This document shows, one piece after another, positions 36,782 to 48,747 of a stretch of DNA of 64,000 bases. The stretch comes from Odiellus spinosus (Eukaryota > Arthropoda > Arachnida > Opiliones > Phalangiidae). Below the pieces are notes generated by a model, which worked only from the letters and a program-made list of their open reading frames with translations, searched no databases and was not told the DNA's origin. The first letter of the stretch is position 1. Each line of letters opens with the position of its first letter. The position numbers and the translations under genes are program-made. The DNA is taken from positions 23,471,728 to 23,535,727 of the forward strand of contig OY987229.1 in the NCBI GenBank assembly GCA_963920705.1, read 5' to 3'.

Positions 36782-37118
36782 TAGAAGCCGATGAAACCCT
36801 CCTTTGAAGTCTATTACTCCCGGGTCTTGTCTACCCCTCTCTGTATGGGTTAGTTTCAAAAAGCGCGATTCGTACGCCTCCTAACGGTAGATGTTTTCGG
36901 AGCGGGAGTTCGTTGAGCGAATATCTCTATCAGCCTCGGAGTTCGTCAAAAAACGTCGTCGTTTGTGGAGAGAGAGAATTTTCCAATTTTCCGTAGACAG
37001 GGGGGATGAAGTAGGACCCCTTCTAATTCGTAAAATTGTGAATTTTACCCATACAGAGAGGCGCGCTACATCGAACATCAGAGTAGTAGACTTCAAAGGA
37101 GGGTTTCATCGGCTTCTG
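36782..37118 (+). mobile_element. Foldback element FB-B, copy B (337 bp)
   Basis: Ends TAGAAGCCGATGAAACCC (one C-to-T change at the first base) and GGGTTTCATCGGCTTCTG. A near-perfect terminal repeat of about 38 bp is followed inward by a second inverted block around CCCTCTCTGTATGGGT. Exact 7-bp flanks GTTCCAC (36775-36781 and 37119-37125). Frames on both strands are open but identical in origin to those in the other copies, so they are not genes. Confidence 0.92.
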
Positions 37119-37125
37119 GTTCCAC

Positions 37126-39196
37126 GTAGGTAACTCGTCTCTGATCTTATCTTTTCTTCGAAAATAAAAAAGTATTAGCGATAGAAAGAGAATGGAAGAA
37201 AAAGGAATCTAAAATTATGGATCCGAAATGGTCGCTGGCGCAAATTTCTTAATGCGTTTCATTTCATCCTTTATTTTTTTCTTTTCATTAATTTGGCCCG
37301 GATTGCTATGGGCCTCTAAAGTTCTCAATTTTTTTTTTATCGCGATCCACCTACGCGTTCATCTTTTATTTCATCACAACGATTTTTTCTTCTTCTATTC
37401 AGGAGCAATTTTAGTTTTGATCCTTTGTATTGTATAGTGGCTGAAAATTGCTTTTGTACACTTGTCTTTGAAAACTATGCGTGGTCTTATTTGAATTATT
37501 AATTATAGCTCGCAATTAGTGCAGTAACGTTCATTATTACCTAAGATTCCTGTTCTTAACTGGAATTTCGCATTTTATACACCCCATTTCGGTAAATACG
37601 CTTACTCCAATGAAATTAAATTTCTAATATATTTTAGTTTTAATTGGAAACGATATATATATAGAGTTTTAAGATAATTAAACATCGTAGTAATTAACGG
37701 AACGTAGAATATTTGGTGTATTCCGGGAAATAAACTTTTGTTTAGTTCGGAAGAAAATGGGTCTTTAATCTTTAATTAATTTTTCGTGGAGATATAAATT
37801 AATCTTGTTGAAATTAATCATCATCAAGTTAAGACCCATTCGCGCTATAAGATTTTTGAGAAAAAAACTCGCCCAACTTTTGTGTACAATTTTAGTTGCA
37901 CAAATCAGTCGAAATTAATTTTGGCTTTCATATTTAGCGATTAGTTAAGATAATATTCCAACTGTTGTGTTCGCGGGTAACTTTAGCGTATAAGATAGGG
38001 TAATGACTAACGCAGTTGTACTAATGATGCAATAACTTTATTTACAGTTTAAAACTTTGTAGTATAATTTACATTGTCGAGAGCAGGAGACTAACTTACT
38101 AAAATTAGATAATGCTTTATCTTTTTATACCTATCGTTATCTGAATATGGTTTTTTATCAGACGAGATCGAGCCGTGCATTTTTTATGTCAATACGCAAC
38201 ACTAACGGTCTAATTACTTAGATTACCGTGTGAATGTCCCTTAAAAATCGTCTATCTTTTCGACATCAGCGTCAGATTATATCAGTTTCTAAATCGAAAC
38301 AGACCATAAGCAATAATTTAAATATAAATATAATTTTTTTGGGTGTGTGGGCATCATCCCTTCAAAAGAGAAATATTTTCTCCCTCATTCTTCTTTCTCG
38401 CGCTCTTCATCTTCTTCTTCATCTTTTGAAAAAGTTCTATTTTTTTTTTCTTCCCTCTTGAAAGAATGAAAAAAGAAAGATGTTCCCAATTTTCTATACA
38501 TGAATAAATCCTTCTATAGACCCCCGTTCGTAACTATTTCTCGAATACTATTTTTATTTCTATCGAAATTAACGCGGGGTATCAATCCGCCTTTGTTTTA
38601 ACTCTTTTACAACGGTGTCCTCGAACGCGAGCCTCTAACGTTTTTGGCTTAAGGGCTCTATTGACATTAACTCTTACATTTTTCGCCCGGTGTTTTCTCT
38701 ACCGTATAAGAGTGACTTTTTCCTTAAATTCTTACGAGAGGAGTTTGAATAATGGTAAATAACTATGGCGGAATGATACTATATATAAATCCTCGTCGAA
38801 AATAAAGTAGTTCAATCCAAGTCGGTTTGAAACGCCTATACGAGAACCCAAAAAAATCATTTTTTTTTTTTCATCCATTCTTTCTTCATAGTTTGGGGTT
38901 TTTATTTATTTCTTCAACGCGCTAAATCCGTTTTTTTGTTTGATTTAATAAAGATATAAGCCTTAAGACCTCGAGAGAAATTGCGTTGGGCCCTATGGCA
39001 TCCGAATTTAGTTTTACCTTGTTCTAGTAAAGTCAGTTAACTAAATTTAACAACCCGTTCGACTTATTCGAGGTAAAGCGAATATTTGTTAAAGAGAAAC
39101 TTAAACTAATAAATTTAATTATTACCCGGCGTATACAATCCAGATTATATTTTGGCCAAGAATCGAGGCTTTGTGTAAAATTAAAAGTTTAACTGG
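37126..39196. other. No supported gene
   Basis: A strong pyrimidine tract ending TTCTATTCAG at about 37,392-37,402 looks like a splice acceptor, but no partner donor or coding continuity follows. Otherwise AT-rich and featureless. Confidence 0.4.
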
Positions 39197-39203
39197 CTTA
39201 GAT

Positions 39204-39483
39204 CAAGGAGGATCAGAGAAGGAGAGGAAATGTGGGGACGGCGCGGATTCTACTGCGTCGGCCTAAACTCCCACTCTGGGAGAACGGGGGTAGAGACGTT
39301 TCGTGGTAAATTGTTGTCGCGTGGGTAAAACGAATCCTTTATGAGACGCGCTAGCTAGCGACCACGTGACAACAGTTTACCTCGAGAATTTCCTATCCCC
39401 CTTTCCACCCGAGTGGGAGGTTGGCTCTTCTCTCTCTAACTCAACGCAGCCCCACATTTCCTCTCCTTCTCTGATCCTCCTTG
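39204..39483. mobile_element. Foldback element FB-A, copy 2 (280 bp)
   Basis: Ends CAAGGAGGATCAGAGAAGG and its inverse. The compensating differences from copies 1 and 3 (AAGGAGG for AAGAAGG, GAGAAGG for GATAAGG) occur in both arms, so the inverted repeat stays perfect. Exact 7-bp flanks CTTAGAT (39197-39203 and 39484-39490). Same interior inverted blocks as copy 1. Confidence 0.92.
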
Positions 39484-40295
39484 CTTAGATTGAAGGAGAA
39501 GCCCAGAAAAGTTAGTTTAATATTTATTACGCGGAGTGTTTCATAATCCCTTTAAATACTCACGAAGACAAATGAAATGTCGCCGGATCTCTCTAGAGGT
39601 AGTCTCGCTCCGTTCACTTTGTACACGTTGACTCAATTAAGTCGAACACAATGACTCTTCGTACTTTTGTTCACATTTTTTCTTTAGACTCTTTTTCTTT
39701 TTTATCCGTCTTATATTTTCTCAGTAAATACACTCTTCTATCTTTGAAAATGTTTTTACAGTAATTATTATATAAGACACGGTTATTTTCTAAGCCCTTT
39801 CCGAGTATAAAGTCCCTTTTGTTGAAAGAACGGAATATTGTCGACTTCCAGGCTACCCGAAAAATTAGAAAAATAGGTAATAGATGGACTCTCCTTCTAT
39901 TGTGTTACCATCTTTTCGGTCTTTTCGTCTAATATTAAAAGAAAATAAAAGATGAAAGAGGTTCTGGGGTCGCGGTTCGTCGGAACTTCTAAGCACCTGT
40001 CCTGAAAGGATACGGATCTGAGGTCATGATCCCGAGTTTGTAACCCCTAATTAGTTCTCAGTATACGCAAACATTATACTTTTGTTCAATAAGGTTTAAC
40101 ATTACGTATCATTCCGCCACTCTTCTATTTCGTCTATTTCGTAAACATATTTAAATTTATAATATCAACTTTAGAATACGCCCTTAATTCAGAGATTAAA
40201 TTGAAATAATTAATATTAAATTACTTGATTGAAAAGGCGGAAAAACTATGACGCGCTCTCGAGATTCAGTCGAAAGATTACAAATTAAGTGACAC

Positions 40296-40633
40296 CAGAA
40301 GCCGATGAAACCCTCCTTTGAAGTCTATTACTCCCGGGTCTTGTCTACCCCTCTCTGTATGGGTTAGTCTCAAAAATCGCGATTCGTACGCCTCCTAACG
40401 GTTGATATTTTCGGAGCGGGAGTTCGTCGAGCGAATATCTCTAGCAGCCTCGGAGTTCGTCAAAAAAAACGTCGTCGTTTGTGGAGAGAGAGAATTTCCA
40501 ATTTTCCGTAGACAGGGGGTATGAAGTAGGACCCCTCCGATCTCGTAAAATTGAGAATTTTACCCATACAGAGAGGAGCGCGATATGGAACATTAGAGTA
40601 GTAGACTTCAAAGGAGGGTTTCATCGGCTTCTG
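40296..40633 (+). mobile_element. Foldback element FB-B, copy C (338 bp)
   Basis: Intact CAGAAGCCGATGAAACCC termini and exact 7-bp flanks GTGACAC (40289-40295 and 40634-40640). High similarity to copies B and E across the full length, including an AAAAAAACGTCGTCG length variant. Confidence 0.93.
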
Positions 40634-40640
40634 GTGACAC

Positions 40641-43600
40641 CATCAGAAAATAAATCTGAATTATTTAAAGCTTAGTTTCCACCACCTTTTTCGTTACGCG
40701 CGATCAATTTCTCAAAAGTTGAGAGTTTTAGCTCGCGTAACGAAAAACGCGTTAGGTTTAATCTCCAAAAATTAAAATAATTTTAAATTAAAATAATTTT
40801 AATCATTTTTCTTCTAACAATATTTTATTACATACTTTTTTCCTATATGTTTAGTTGTTTAATATCAACCCTGTAATTAAGATCTAGGAGTGGCGAACAA
40901 CGCTTTATCCTATCAAAATAATCCGCGAGCGAATTTTAATTAATGGGCGGAGATTCGACCCTAATTACAATCACGGTGATTATTATCTCGTACCATGTCC
41001 TTGTGATAATATCAGTTCGATTTAATTCGTAATACGGCCATTCTCTGATTCCAGAATGAATTAGAAAAAAATTAAAAAAAAAAACCTTAATTGTCATTTT
41101 AATGATTGATGCTAATTTAATTGGCCGAATTTTATAGGTAAGAATTTTCGTAAGGCGAGCTAGCTTCTTGAATATTAATTAATTCAACCGCTGTAATGAG
41201 AATATAGACGCGTAGTTAAACTTAAAATAATAGTTAACGATAACATCGATAGATGTTTAATTTAACAGGCGTGAAAAATCAATGTGTTTTTTTATTCCCA
41301 CGAAATCTCTTTAGAATAATTGTAATTTGAAAAGTTTAAATGCTTTTAAATCGTTTAAACTTTAATTAAGGCTTACCTATAATTGTGTGTTAATTACTGA
41401 TATCTCATTCTTATTGTTCACGCGGTATTGTATAATTTCTATTTATATAATAGCCGAAAGGCCCGACTAATATCTAATTTAAATTTATCCACTTGACGAT
41501 TCCGAATAGATTGGATGTTTCCTATATATAGGGTTAATCTCTCCCCTATTCGCTCTGTCTCTCTGCTGGAGGGTATATAAGCTTACAACGGGCGATTATA
41601 TCATTGGTATAATTTAGGGAGTTGACTTTTAAAATAGTATCATTAAGAGGGGTCGAGAAACAATGGAATATTCGAAGACGTTTTGCGCGAACATTTGAGA
41701 GAAAGACCCGATAGCTTTTATAATTATCGTTATTTTTTTCTACGATTTCTCTACGAAGCTTTGTTTAAATCGTCTTAATGTTAATTCAATTATCATCGCG
41801 TGTAGATTTTAATTTAAAATTTTAATTATAGATATAATGAACTTTAATTTTAAAGGGAGTATGAAATCTAACAAATCCTTATTGTTTAATTCATGAACAA
41901 ATATTAAACTAAAAATAAATTTAAAACTTATCCAAAAAATAGGCTTAAAAATATATTTTAAATTAGAAAATATATGAAGTTATTTATTTTTAATAATGAA
42001 AATATTTTATTTCGTAATTTAAATATATGTTTTTCAAGACATTCCCTGTTCTTTCTTCTCCAAAATTGACAAAATTTCGGTGTCATTTTCGTTGCAAAAC
42101 TTCACACACGAGTAAACCCAGAAAATGTTTTATTTCTTGTCCAATTTTCGTCGAATCGTTTTTTCTTCGCTTTTTTTTTATTTTATTTTAATAATTTCGA
42201 GTTTTCCAAGGTCAAAAGCTTTCAGGCATTATACCAATTTACTTTCACGCTTATTTAATAGAGAAATGATATAAAAAATAATTTAAAATAAAAAAAAAAA
42301 AGCATTAATTTATTCTGGATATCAAAATTTTCTGCCTAGCCAAGTGTGTCAGAAATTGAGAGAAAACATATCGATGTGTTTCGTGTCTGCGTGATAAAGA
42401 ACTCTTAATCTTTAAAGCTCTTTTAACCAACTTTTACTGGGGTCATTATGCAATGTTCCTTCTTCAATTATCTTCTCGCGGTATTATTTAAATCATGGCC
42501 TACATTTTTTTCCGCGAAAGAAATAGGTATATTTTTTTGTTTCGTGTCCCGGCTACGTTTCGTTGACACTTTTCCCCGGAAATCCGAGAAAAATCGATTT
42601 GGTACGATGACCATTTTGCTAAAAATGTTTGCAGTCGATTTACGCTTGGCGAGTTACCGACAGGTGACGCAGTCTACTCGTCGGCTAACGGAGAAAAGGT
42701 TTCTTACACCTGAAAGTATCAGAGCGGCTTAACCCCCGCGAAATAGGCTTCGCACCGAAGCTATTTTCGTCCAATATCGCGCTCAGACTTTTCCCCATCT
42801 CCCTTCTTTATTCCCTTTTTTGAGTTTTCGGTTCAGAGGCCCGGAATGGCGAGGCTGGCGCCCTATTACGGGTGTCTAGACGAAAATACCAAAGATTACT
42901 CGCCTGTTTGCGAAAGGAAATTTTCCTATAAAAAGAAACGCTTAAGTCTAGGTATCCCGTGTTAAACATAATCGAGAGAAGTTGATATAAACGTAATTAA
43001 AAGTTCCGAAACATTTGAATTTTTCATCCTATAATGAAACTCGATAATTAACGGTTAAACCTTTTTTAAAGGGATACTTAGCGGTCTGGATTTGTACAAG
43101 ATAATCCAAAAATCTTTGGATAATCTGTTAAAGGCCTAGGATTTCTTGTGCCTGCTTCACTGGAAATGGGCTCACTTTCTGAGCTTCCTATTGGCTAGCG
43201 AGGCGAAAGAAAGCGTGGAGAGCGAGTTTGTTTCCAGGGTGACCGGCAGAAGTAATCCTAATCCTTTAAATATTTAGATTTCGTTGGATATATCATAGTT
43301 TTCCCGTGAATAATTTCAAATTACGAATAAAGATGATTTTGAAATTTCTCGTCCAAACTTTGACCTCTAAGGGGTACTGGACTTCGCGTACGAGTAATTC
43401 TCAATTGATTTTGATAATGACCGCGGCTTTAGAAAATATTAGCTAAAATCTATGAAAATAAAATCAAAGTTGGTTCGGAGCTGTAAAATTGGGCAAAATC
43501 TTCCATCATTGGCCAGTTACTGCGTATATATAATTGGGTATTTGTATACTTTGTAGCGTGAAATTATTCAATTACAATTAATGAACTCATTTGCTATTAT

Positions 43601-43840
43601 ATTACAAATTTAAATTGGAGTCGCGTTTCTGTTACCCATTATCTCTCTCTCTCTGTCTCTGTCTCTCGATATGGACACTAATGCTATAGGCATATTTGCG
43701 TAGCCCGAATAGGCAAAGAGAGGCGGATATAGAATTCTGACCCCGTTATAATTAAACCCAAAACCCAACTTGGCGTTTGATTTCCACATTAATTATACCT
43801 TAATTCAATCTAATCCAATTAAATACGTCGCATTTTAAGT
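40641..43840. other. No supported gene; old repeat fragment near 41,853
   Basis: At 41,851 a TA is followed by AAGGGAGTATGAAATCTAA, and the interior to about 41,960 (AAATAAATTTAAAACT, AAAAAATAGGCTTA) aligns with the element at 45278. The 42,448-42,732 frame starts with ATG and has 94 codons but no recognisable domain. Confidence 0.4.
43646..43669 (+). repeat. (TC)n microsatellite with TG interruptions
   Basis: TCTCTCTCTCTCTGTCTCTG-type tract about 190 bp upstream of the candidate recursive splice site. Confidence 0.85.
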
Positions 43841-43852
43841 TTAATTGTGATT

Positions 43853-43891
43853 CTAATTATTTTTCATTTCTTTTTCTCTTTGTAGGTGAGT
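43853..43891 (+). promoter_or_regulatory. Candidate recursive splice site (ratchet point)
   Basis: A branch-point-like CTAAT (43853-43857) lies 29 nt, counted from its second A, before TAG. Between them, 21 of 22 bases (43860-43881) are pyrimidine. The acceptor TTTGTAG ends at 43,885 and is directly joined to a full donor GTGAGT (43886-43891). An acceptor abutting a donor is the known signature of recursive splicing in long insect introns, where an intron is removed in steps without keeping an exon. If real, this window lies inside a long plus-strand intron. No flanking exon is visible, so this rests on the motif alone. Confidence 0.5.
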
Positions 43892-43927
43892 ATTTTCAAT
43901 ATCTTTGTCGAAATTTCATTTTGGTTG
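43886..43927 (+). other. Candidate 42-nt recursive-splice exon
   Basis: A second donor, G then GTGAGT at 43,928-43,933, lies 42 nt after the acceptor at 43,885. The 42 nt equal 14 codons and the first frame is open. Such a short cryptic exon downstream of a ratchet point is known from recursive splicing in other animals. It could be coincidence. Confidence 0.3.
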
Positions 43928-44496
43928 GTGAGTTACTTTACCTTTAATTTTACAAATCATCCTCTATATGGATGCTATATTAGCAGGTTTTTTTCGGGTT
44001 CGACATTTCTCTAATTAGATTCGCTTAAAATTAGGGGAAACTCGACTTAAAATGACTTTCTCGTTAAAAATTTCTAAATCGTCGAAAATTGCAAAATTTC
44101 CTTATTAATTTTGGCGTAAAACGATTTTTCCCAGTTCTTTATTGCTAGATTATTACCCCTAATTAAAAATAAATTAAGAGTTCTAGCTAAGGATTGTTGA
44201 AATAAGGCCCTCCTCGTTAAATATGGGCGTGTAGAATCGCTGTTAGAAAAACATTTCAAATTTTAGGAGATTTTTTGATTCAGGGGAAGTTTTTTTTTTT
44301 GGGATAAAAGTGAGACTGAAAAAGAGTTTGGAACAATTTGAAAATAATAACAATCATAATAACAATTTGAAATTAAGTAATGTTTGTAGTCTAGTATATT
44401 TTAGATTCATACATCAAATGAAAATTCAATTTCAAAACCATATTTTGAAACTAAAGTCCCCTAGAAAATTAGATTTTCCCGTTGCGCCTAAAATTG

Positions 44497-44600
44497 TTAG
44501 ATTGGGTTGGGTTAGGTTACCAAAACTAATAAAGTAGATTATTCTTTAGATTGGGTTGGTTGGGTTGGGATTGGGCCAATTCAGATTGGGCGAAATGGGA
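44497..44600 (+). repeat. G-rich TTGGG tract with G-quadruplex motif
   Basis: Begins TTAGATTGGGTTGGGTTAGG and continues after a short AT-rich gap. Four GGG runs at 44553, 44562, 44567 and 44573 are separated by 6, 2 and 3 nt, matching the usual intramolecular G-quadruplex pattern on the plus strand. More GGG runs follow to about 44,600. Resembles degenerate TTAGG telomeric sequence. Confidence 0.6.
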
Positions 44601-45277
44601 ATTGGACCAAATGTTTTAGAAGAATCGGGGTAGAACCGTATAAAAGAAAGCTCGAATCGTGAAATAGTCGGATAGCTTACGCTGCCCATTCAAGGACAAA
44701 GTCCATTAACCCTTGGCGATACCGTTTAAGAACCCCATGCTCTATGGTAATAAATACCACGAATTAATAATAACCCTAAAATAAATTTATCTTTTAACCA
44801 AATATTCTATCATTCCATCCAATCAAAGCCCTCGTTAATACTTAAAATTACCCAAAACGAATATATATTTCTATAACTAGAACCCCCCTCTATTTAAATT
44901 ATCCGTATATTATCTATACGGTTATTACTTTATGTTAGGACATTAGAAATACAGAAATGATTTTTGGGTCACCCTCCTTTAAAAAAAAAAATAAATAACC
45001 CCCTATGGCGAGAAAAAAAAAAAAAAGATGTTCGAGTCTTATCTCCTGTTGAAATCAATATCGAATATTTATGAGGACAAAATTCAACGCTATTTATACT
45101 TGAATCGAGAGACCAGTTAAATTAAAAATTGGAGATACAATTTTGATAGGGTATGCCGAAAGAAAAAGTTAATTTTAGGCCCAAAGGCTAATACATCGGC
45201 CGCGCGGCTAGTTTAGAGCAACATTAAACAGGCTATGATCACGCGGAGAGAGAAAAGAGGGGGAGAGAAGGATCTTC

Positions 45278-45516
45278 AAGGGAGAATGAAGTCTAATCAT
45301 GATTTTTTATTTGGCCTAGTCCACCATTAAACAGTTTACAAAACAATTAACTAGAAATAAATTTAAAACTGACCATTAAAAAATAGGCTTAGCTGGATTC
45401 ATGGAGATCCTTGATTTCTTTGCGTTGAAGGGTCAGCGACCAATTAAATTTATTGTAATTCTCACGGAGATCTCGCTTTAACGATAAAAAAATCACTTGT
45501 TGTTTCATATTCCCTT
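45278..45516. mobile_element. TA-flanked short element with AAGGGA ends (239 bp)
   Basis: The left end AAGGGAGAATGAA and the reverse complement of the right end, AAGGGAATATGAAAC, are similar. The right flank is TA; the left is TC, one change from TA. The interior AAATAAATTTAAAACT and AAAAAATAGGCTTA also occur at about 41,920-41,956 and partly at 1,500. Non-coding, Tc1/mariner-like by target inference. Confidence 0.55.
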
Positions 45517-45565
45517 TAAAAGATGTTCCACTGTATATCTTAAACCTGTAATTATATCTTACCCT

Positions 45566-45589
45566 ATCTCTCTCTCTCTCTCTCTCTCT
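45566..45589 (+). repeat. (TC)n microsatellite
   Basis: About 12 TC dinucleotides; source of the Ser-Leu run in the overlapping frame. Confidence 0.9.
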
Positions 45590-46793
45590 TTAAAAAAGAC
45601 GTCGTGTCAATTCGTCGCATTTGTATTTCAGTACTCGTCTTATGACCATAATTCATTTCGTAGAACAACCTTTTCTGACTGATTACGTGTTACCCAGTTT
45701 CCACCGGGCAGTTTTTGAGTATTTTTCGCGTACTTAACGGAAAATCTAAACACTTCTAGTATTTTTTTACCTTTGCAATATTCGCGTTTTGGCATCATGT
45801 TCTATTTCTATTATTGCGCGCGAATTTTTTTCCGTAGCCAATCACGGACGATCTTAATTATTTACCTTAATATTTTGGTGAGAGTAACAAGGAGCCTGCT
45901 ATAAAGTCTATTTACCGATTATTATCATTTTAAAATAATAAATGATTACGGATTCAATTAATTAGAATTATAGAAATAATTATTTTCTAATTAGCCTGTT
46001 TAGTTAATCATTAAAGTTAATTTTACGGATCTTTCACGTACTTTTTGACGAGTTTTATTGATATTCTAATGAATACTCGAAAAGAAAAATAGGTTTTAAA
46101 AGCGAAATTCCATTTTTTTCGCGTTTCTTTATCGACCAAGAAAATCGCCCGGTGAAAACGGAGTTTATAGAAGTTTTATCTTCTGACGCGAAGTAATTGT
46201 AAGGACTCAGCCACCCCTAGGCTACGTATATGATTTCCATAAGACTTTTTCCGCGTTAATTTATAATGGCTATAAAAACATTAAAGAGGGAGCTTAAAAA
46301 TATATATAAGAACCATATTGTATAAATATTATTATGGATTTTTTATTAGGGCTAATATTATATAAGTTTATAAATTAATGTAAATACTATGATCATATAG
46401 CAATCCCTCCAAATGGCTTTTAAACTAAAGTTTGGTTTCCCACGAAATTACGAAATTCTAGGGGCCAAAACAATCTTATACGGGGAACCTGTATGTTTAA
46501 TTGTTAAACGAGTGTTAAATAGTTACGAAGTATCAGAGATTTGTAATGGTATCTTTGACATTTGATTTAAAATCGCCTCGATTTTAAGTAAACTACCCAA
46601 GTCAAGGTGATGAGGAGATAAGTTGTATGTCGTCATTCAACCCCGTAATTTCTTTCCAACGCGTTGGTTGGATAGTTACTTATTTTCTCCATATATATCC
46701 AATTCATTTTAAGCCAAATTAGCCCCCTGACAAATTTCAGGTCCCAGCCATATTCCCGGGGACTGGTATGCACCCTTGAAACTATTGTAATAC

Positions 46794-47129
46794 CAGAAGC
46801 CGATGAAACCCTCCTTTGAAGTCTACTACTCCAATGTTCCATATAGCGCTCCTCTCTGTATGGGTAAAATTCCCAATTTTACGAGTTAGAAGGGGTCCTA
46901 CTTCATCCCCCCTGTCTACGGAAAATTGGAAATTCTCTCTCTCCACAAACGACGACGTTTTTTCGACGAACTCCGAGGCTGCTAGAGATATTCGCTCGAC
47001 GAGCTCCCGCTACGAAAACACTACCGTTAGGAGGCGTACGAATCGCGCCTTTTGAGAATAACCCATGCAGAGAGGGGTAGACAAGACCCGGGAGTAATAG
47101 ACTTCAAAGGAAGGTTTCATCGGCTTCTG
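46794..47129 (-). mobile_element. Foldback element FB-B, copy D, inverted (336 bp)
   Basis: Same family as copies B, C and E but in the opposite orientation: its left arm carries the TCCATATAGCGCTCC block that sits at the right in the others. Exact 7-bp flanks GTAATAC (46787-46793 and 47130-47136). Intact CAGAAGCCGATGAAACCC terminus. Confidence 0.93.
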
Positions 47130-47907
47130 GTAATACCAAGAATTAAATTTTCACAAAGAATATTTAGACTTGACCCCCAAATCTTACTATCTGACCTTTA
47201 CAAAAGGGTTAAATTATGGTTCAAATTCTATATTATTAACCTCCTTCACTATGTTCCAATATTTTTAAATAGAGTGAAATCATTTCTATTTATTAACTAC
47301 CAAATTAATAAATGATTGGACAATTACTCATGAAGGTCAGAATTTTTGAATTCTCCCGTATCAGACCATATCCTGTAGGCTTAACACCTTGAACGAATTC
47401 GAGCCAGGGGGGCGTGTCTACCAAGTGTGTCACGTCGGCCATAAAAGTAAAACCCTTTGGATATATACGGATGTAATATTGTAATTTAGTAACTTAGTTA
47501 TGGAACTCGGTACGGTATTTCGGTATTTGACCCTGGGGCTTAAATATATCGAATCTTATCTCGATATCATACATGAAAAGATAAGCTAATTGAATTACAT
47601 TTTTTTTTATAATTTTCCAATATTTTTTTCTCGTCACGTTTCTGTTTTATATGGAATGCAATTTGTTCGTTAACTAGTGAATAATTTTAATTGATGACGC
47701 GCGGGAAATTCCAAAAATCGCGAGTTGATAGCTATTTAAAATAAACCTCCTATTAGCGCCGCCACGCGGAATAAATTGGAACTATGACGAGTTAATTGTA
47801 AAATCAGTTTTTAGAAACATAACTTTTGATATAATTTAGCATCCTTTTGAAAATTAAATCACGTACAATCATGTAGCATTGACTGTACTAAAATGATTAC
47901 GTATTTA

Positions 47908-48244
47908 CAGAAGTAGATGAAACCCTCCTTTGAAGTCTATTACTCCCGGGTCTTGTTTACCCCTCTCTGTATGGGTTAGTTTCAAAAAACGCGATTCGTA
48001 CGCCTCCTAACGGTAGATATTTTCGGAGCGGGAGTTCGTCGAGCGAATATCTCTAGCAGCATTGGAGTTCGTCAACCAAACGTCGTCGTTTGTGGAGAGA
48101 GAGAATTTCCAATTTTCCGTAGACAGGGGGGATGAAGTAGGACCCCTTCTAACTCGTAAAATTGGGAATTTTACCCATACAGAGAGGAGCGCTATATGGA
48201 ACATTAGAGTAGTAGACTTCAAAGGAGGGTTTCATCGGCTTCTG
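47908..48244 (+). mobile_element. Foldback element FB-B, copy E (337 bp)
   Basis: Left end CAGAAGTAGATGAAACCC (two changes), right end intact. Exact 7-bp flanks GTATTTA (47901-47907 and 48245-48251). These flanks keep TA, not AC, at both junctions, which shows that the duplicated target really spans 7 bp. Only 778 bp separate it from copy D, which is inverted. Confidence 0.93.
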
Positions 48245-48747
48245 GTATTTAGCATTGCCAAAGGCCGGATTTAGTCGATTACATTCTCACTTAGCGGTGT
48301 ATGATTTTATGACAATAACCGCATCGCTTCTTGACGCTATAAATATTTAATTTACGGATGCAATTTCATCTTTCTATTTATGAACAACATTCGCAGGTGT
48401 TTAGTTTCAAAAAAAATATCTTTCAATGTTCGGAAAATCGTGGAAAATGAGAAAATCGATCTTTAAATCTGGGCGTTTTTTTTTTCGCGATTCTTTTATT
48501 ACGAATTGGGGAAGAAAATGAAATCTAAAACCTTCCAAAGTAGAAATACGATCTATCTTTTTCGTGTTTTTCTTATATCCTTTAATTTTGAAATCTTCGA
48601 ATTTCGTAAAACGCCCCCTTGACGTACGCCTTATTCGATTCGAAGAAATTTAAAGGTGCATTTCCATGTTCGTTTTTAAACTAATCATGATATTATTAAT
48701 ATTAGTTAAATATTTTTTGCTAATTTACCAAGAAAACACAACTAAAT

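Noticed and set aside
41125..41150. TTTTATAG-GTAAGA as a recursive splice site on the plus strand
   Set aside because: The upstream tract (GGCCGAATTTTATAG) is not pyrimidine-rich enough.
36881..48274. Shared 60-80 residue ORFs in FB-B copies on both strands
   Set aside because: They recur only because the element copies are similar, they overlap antisense within a palindrome, and they break in other copies.
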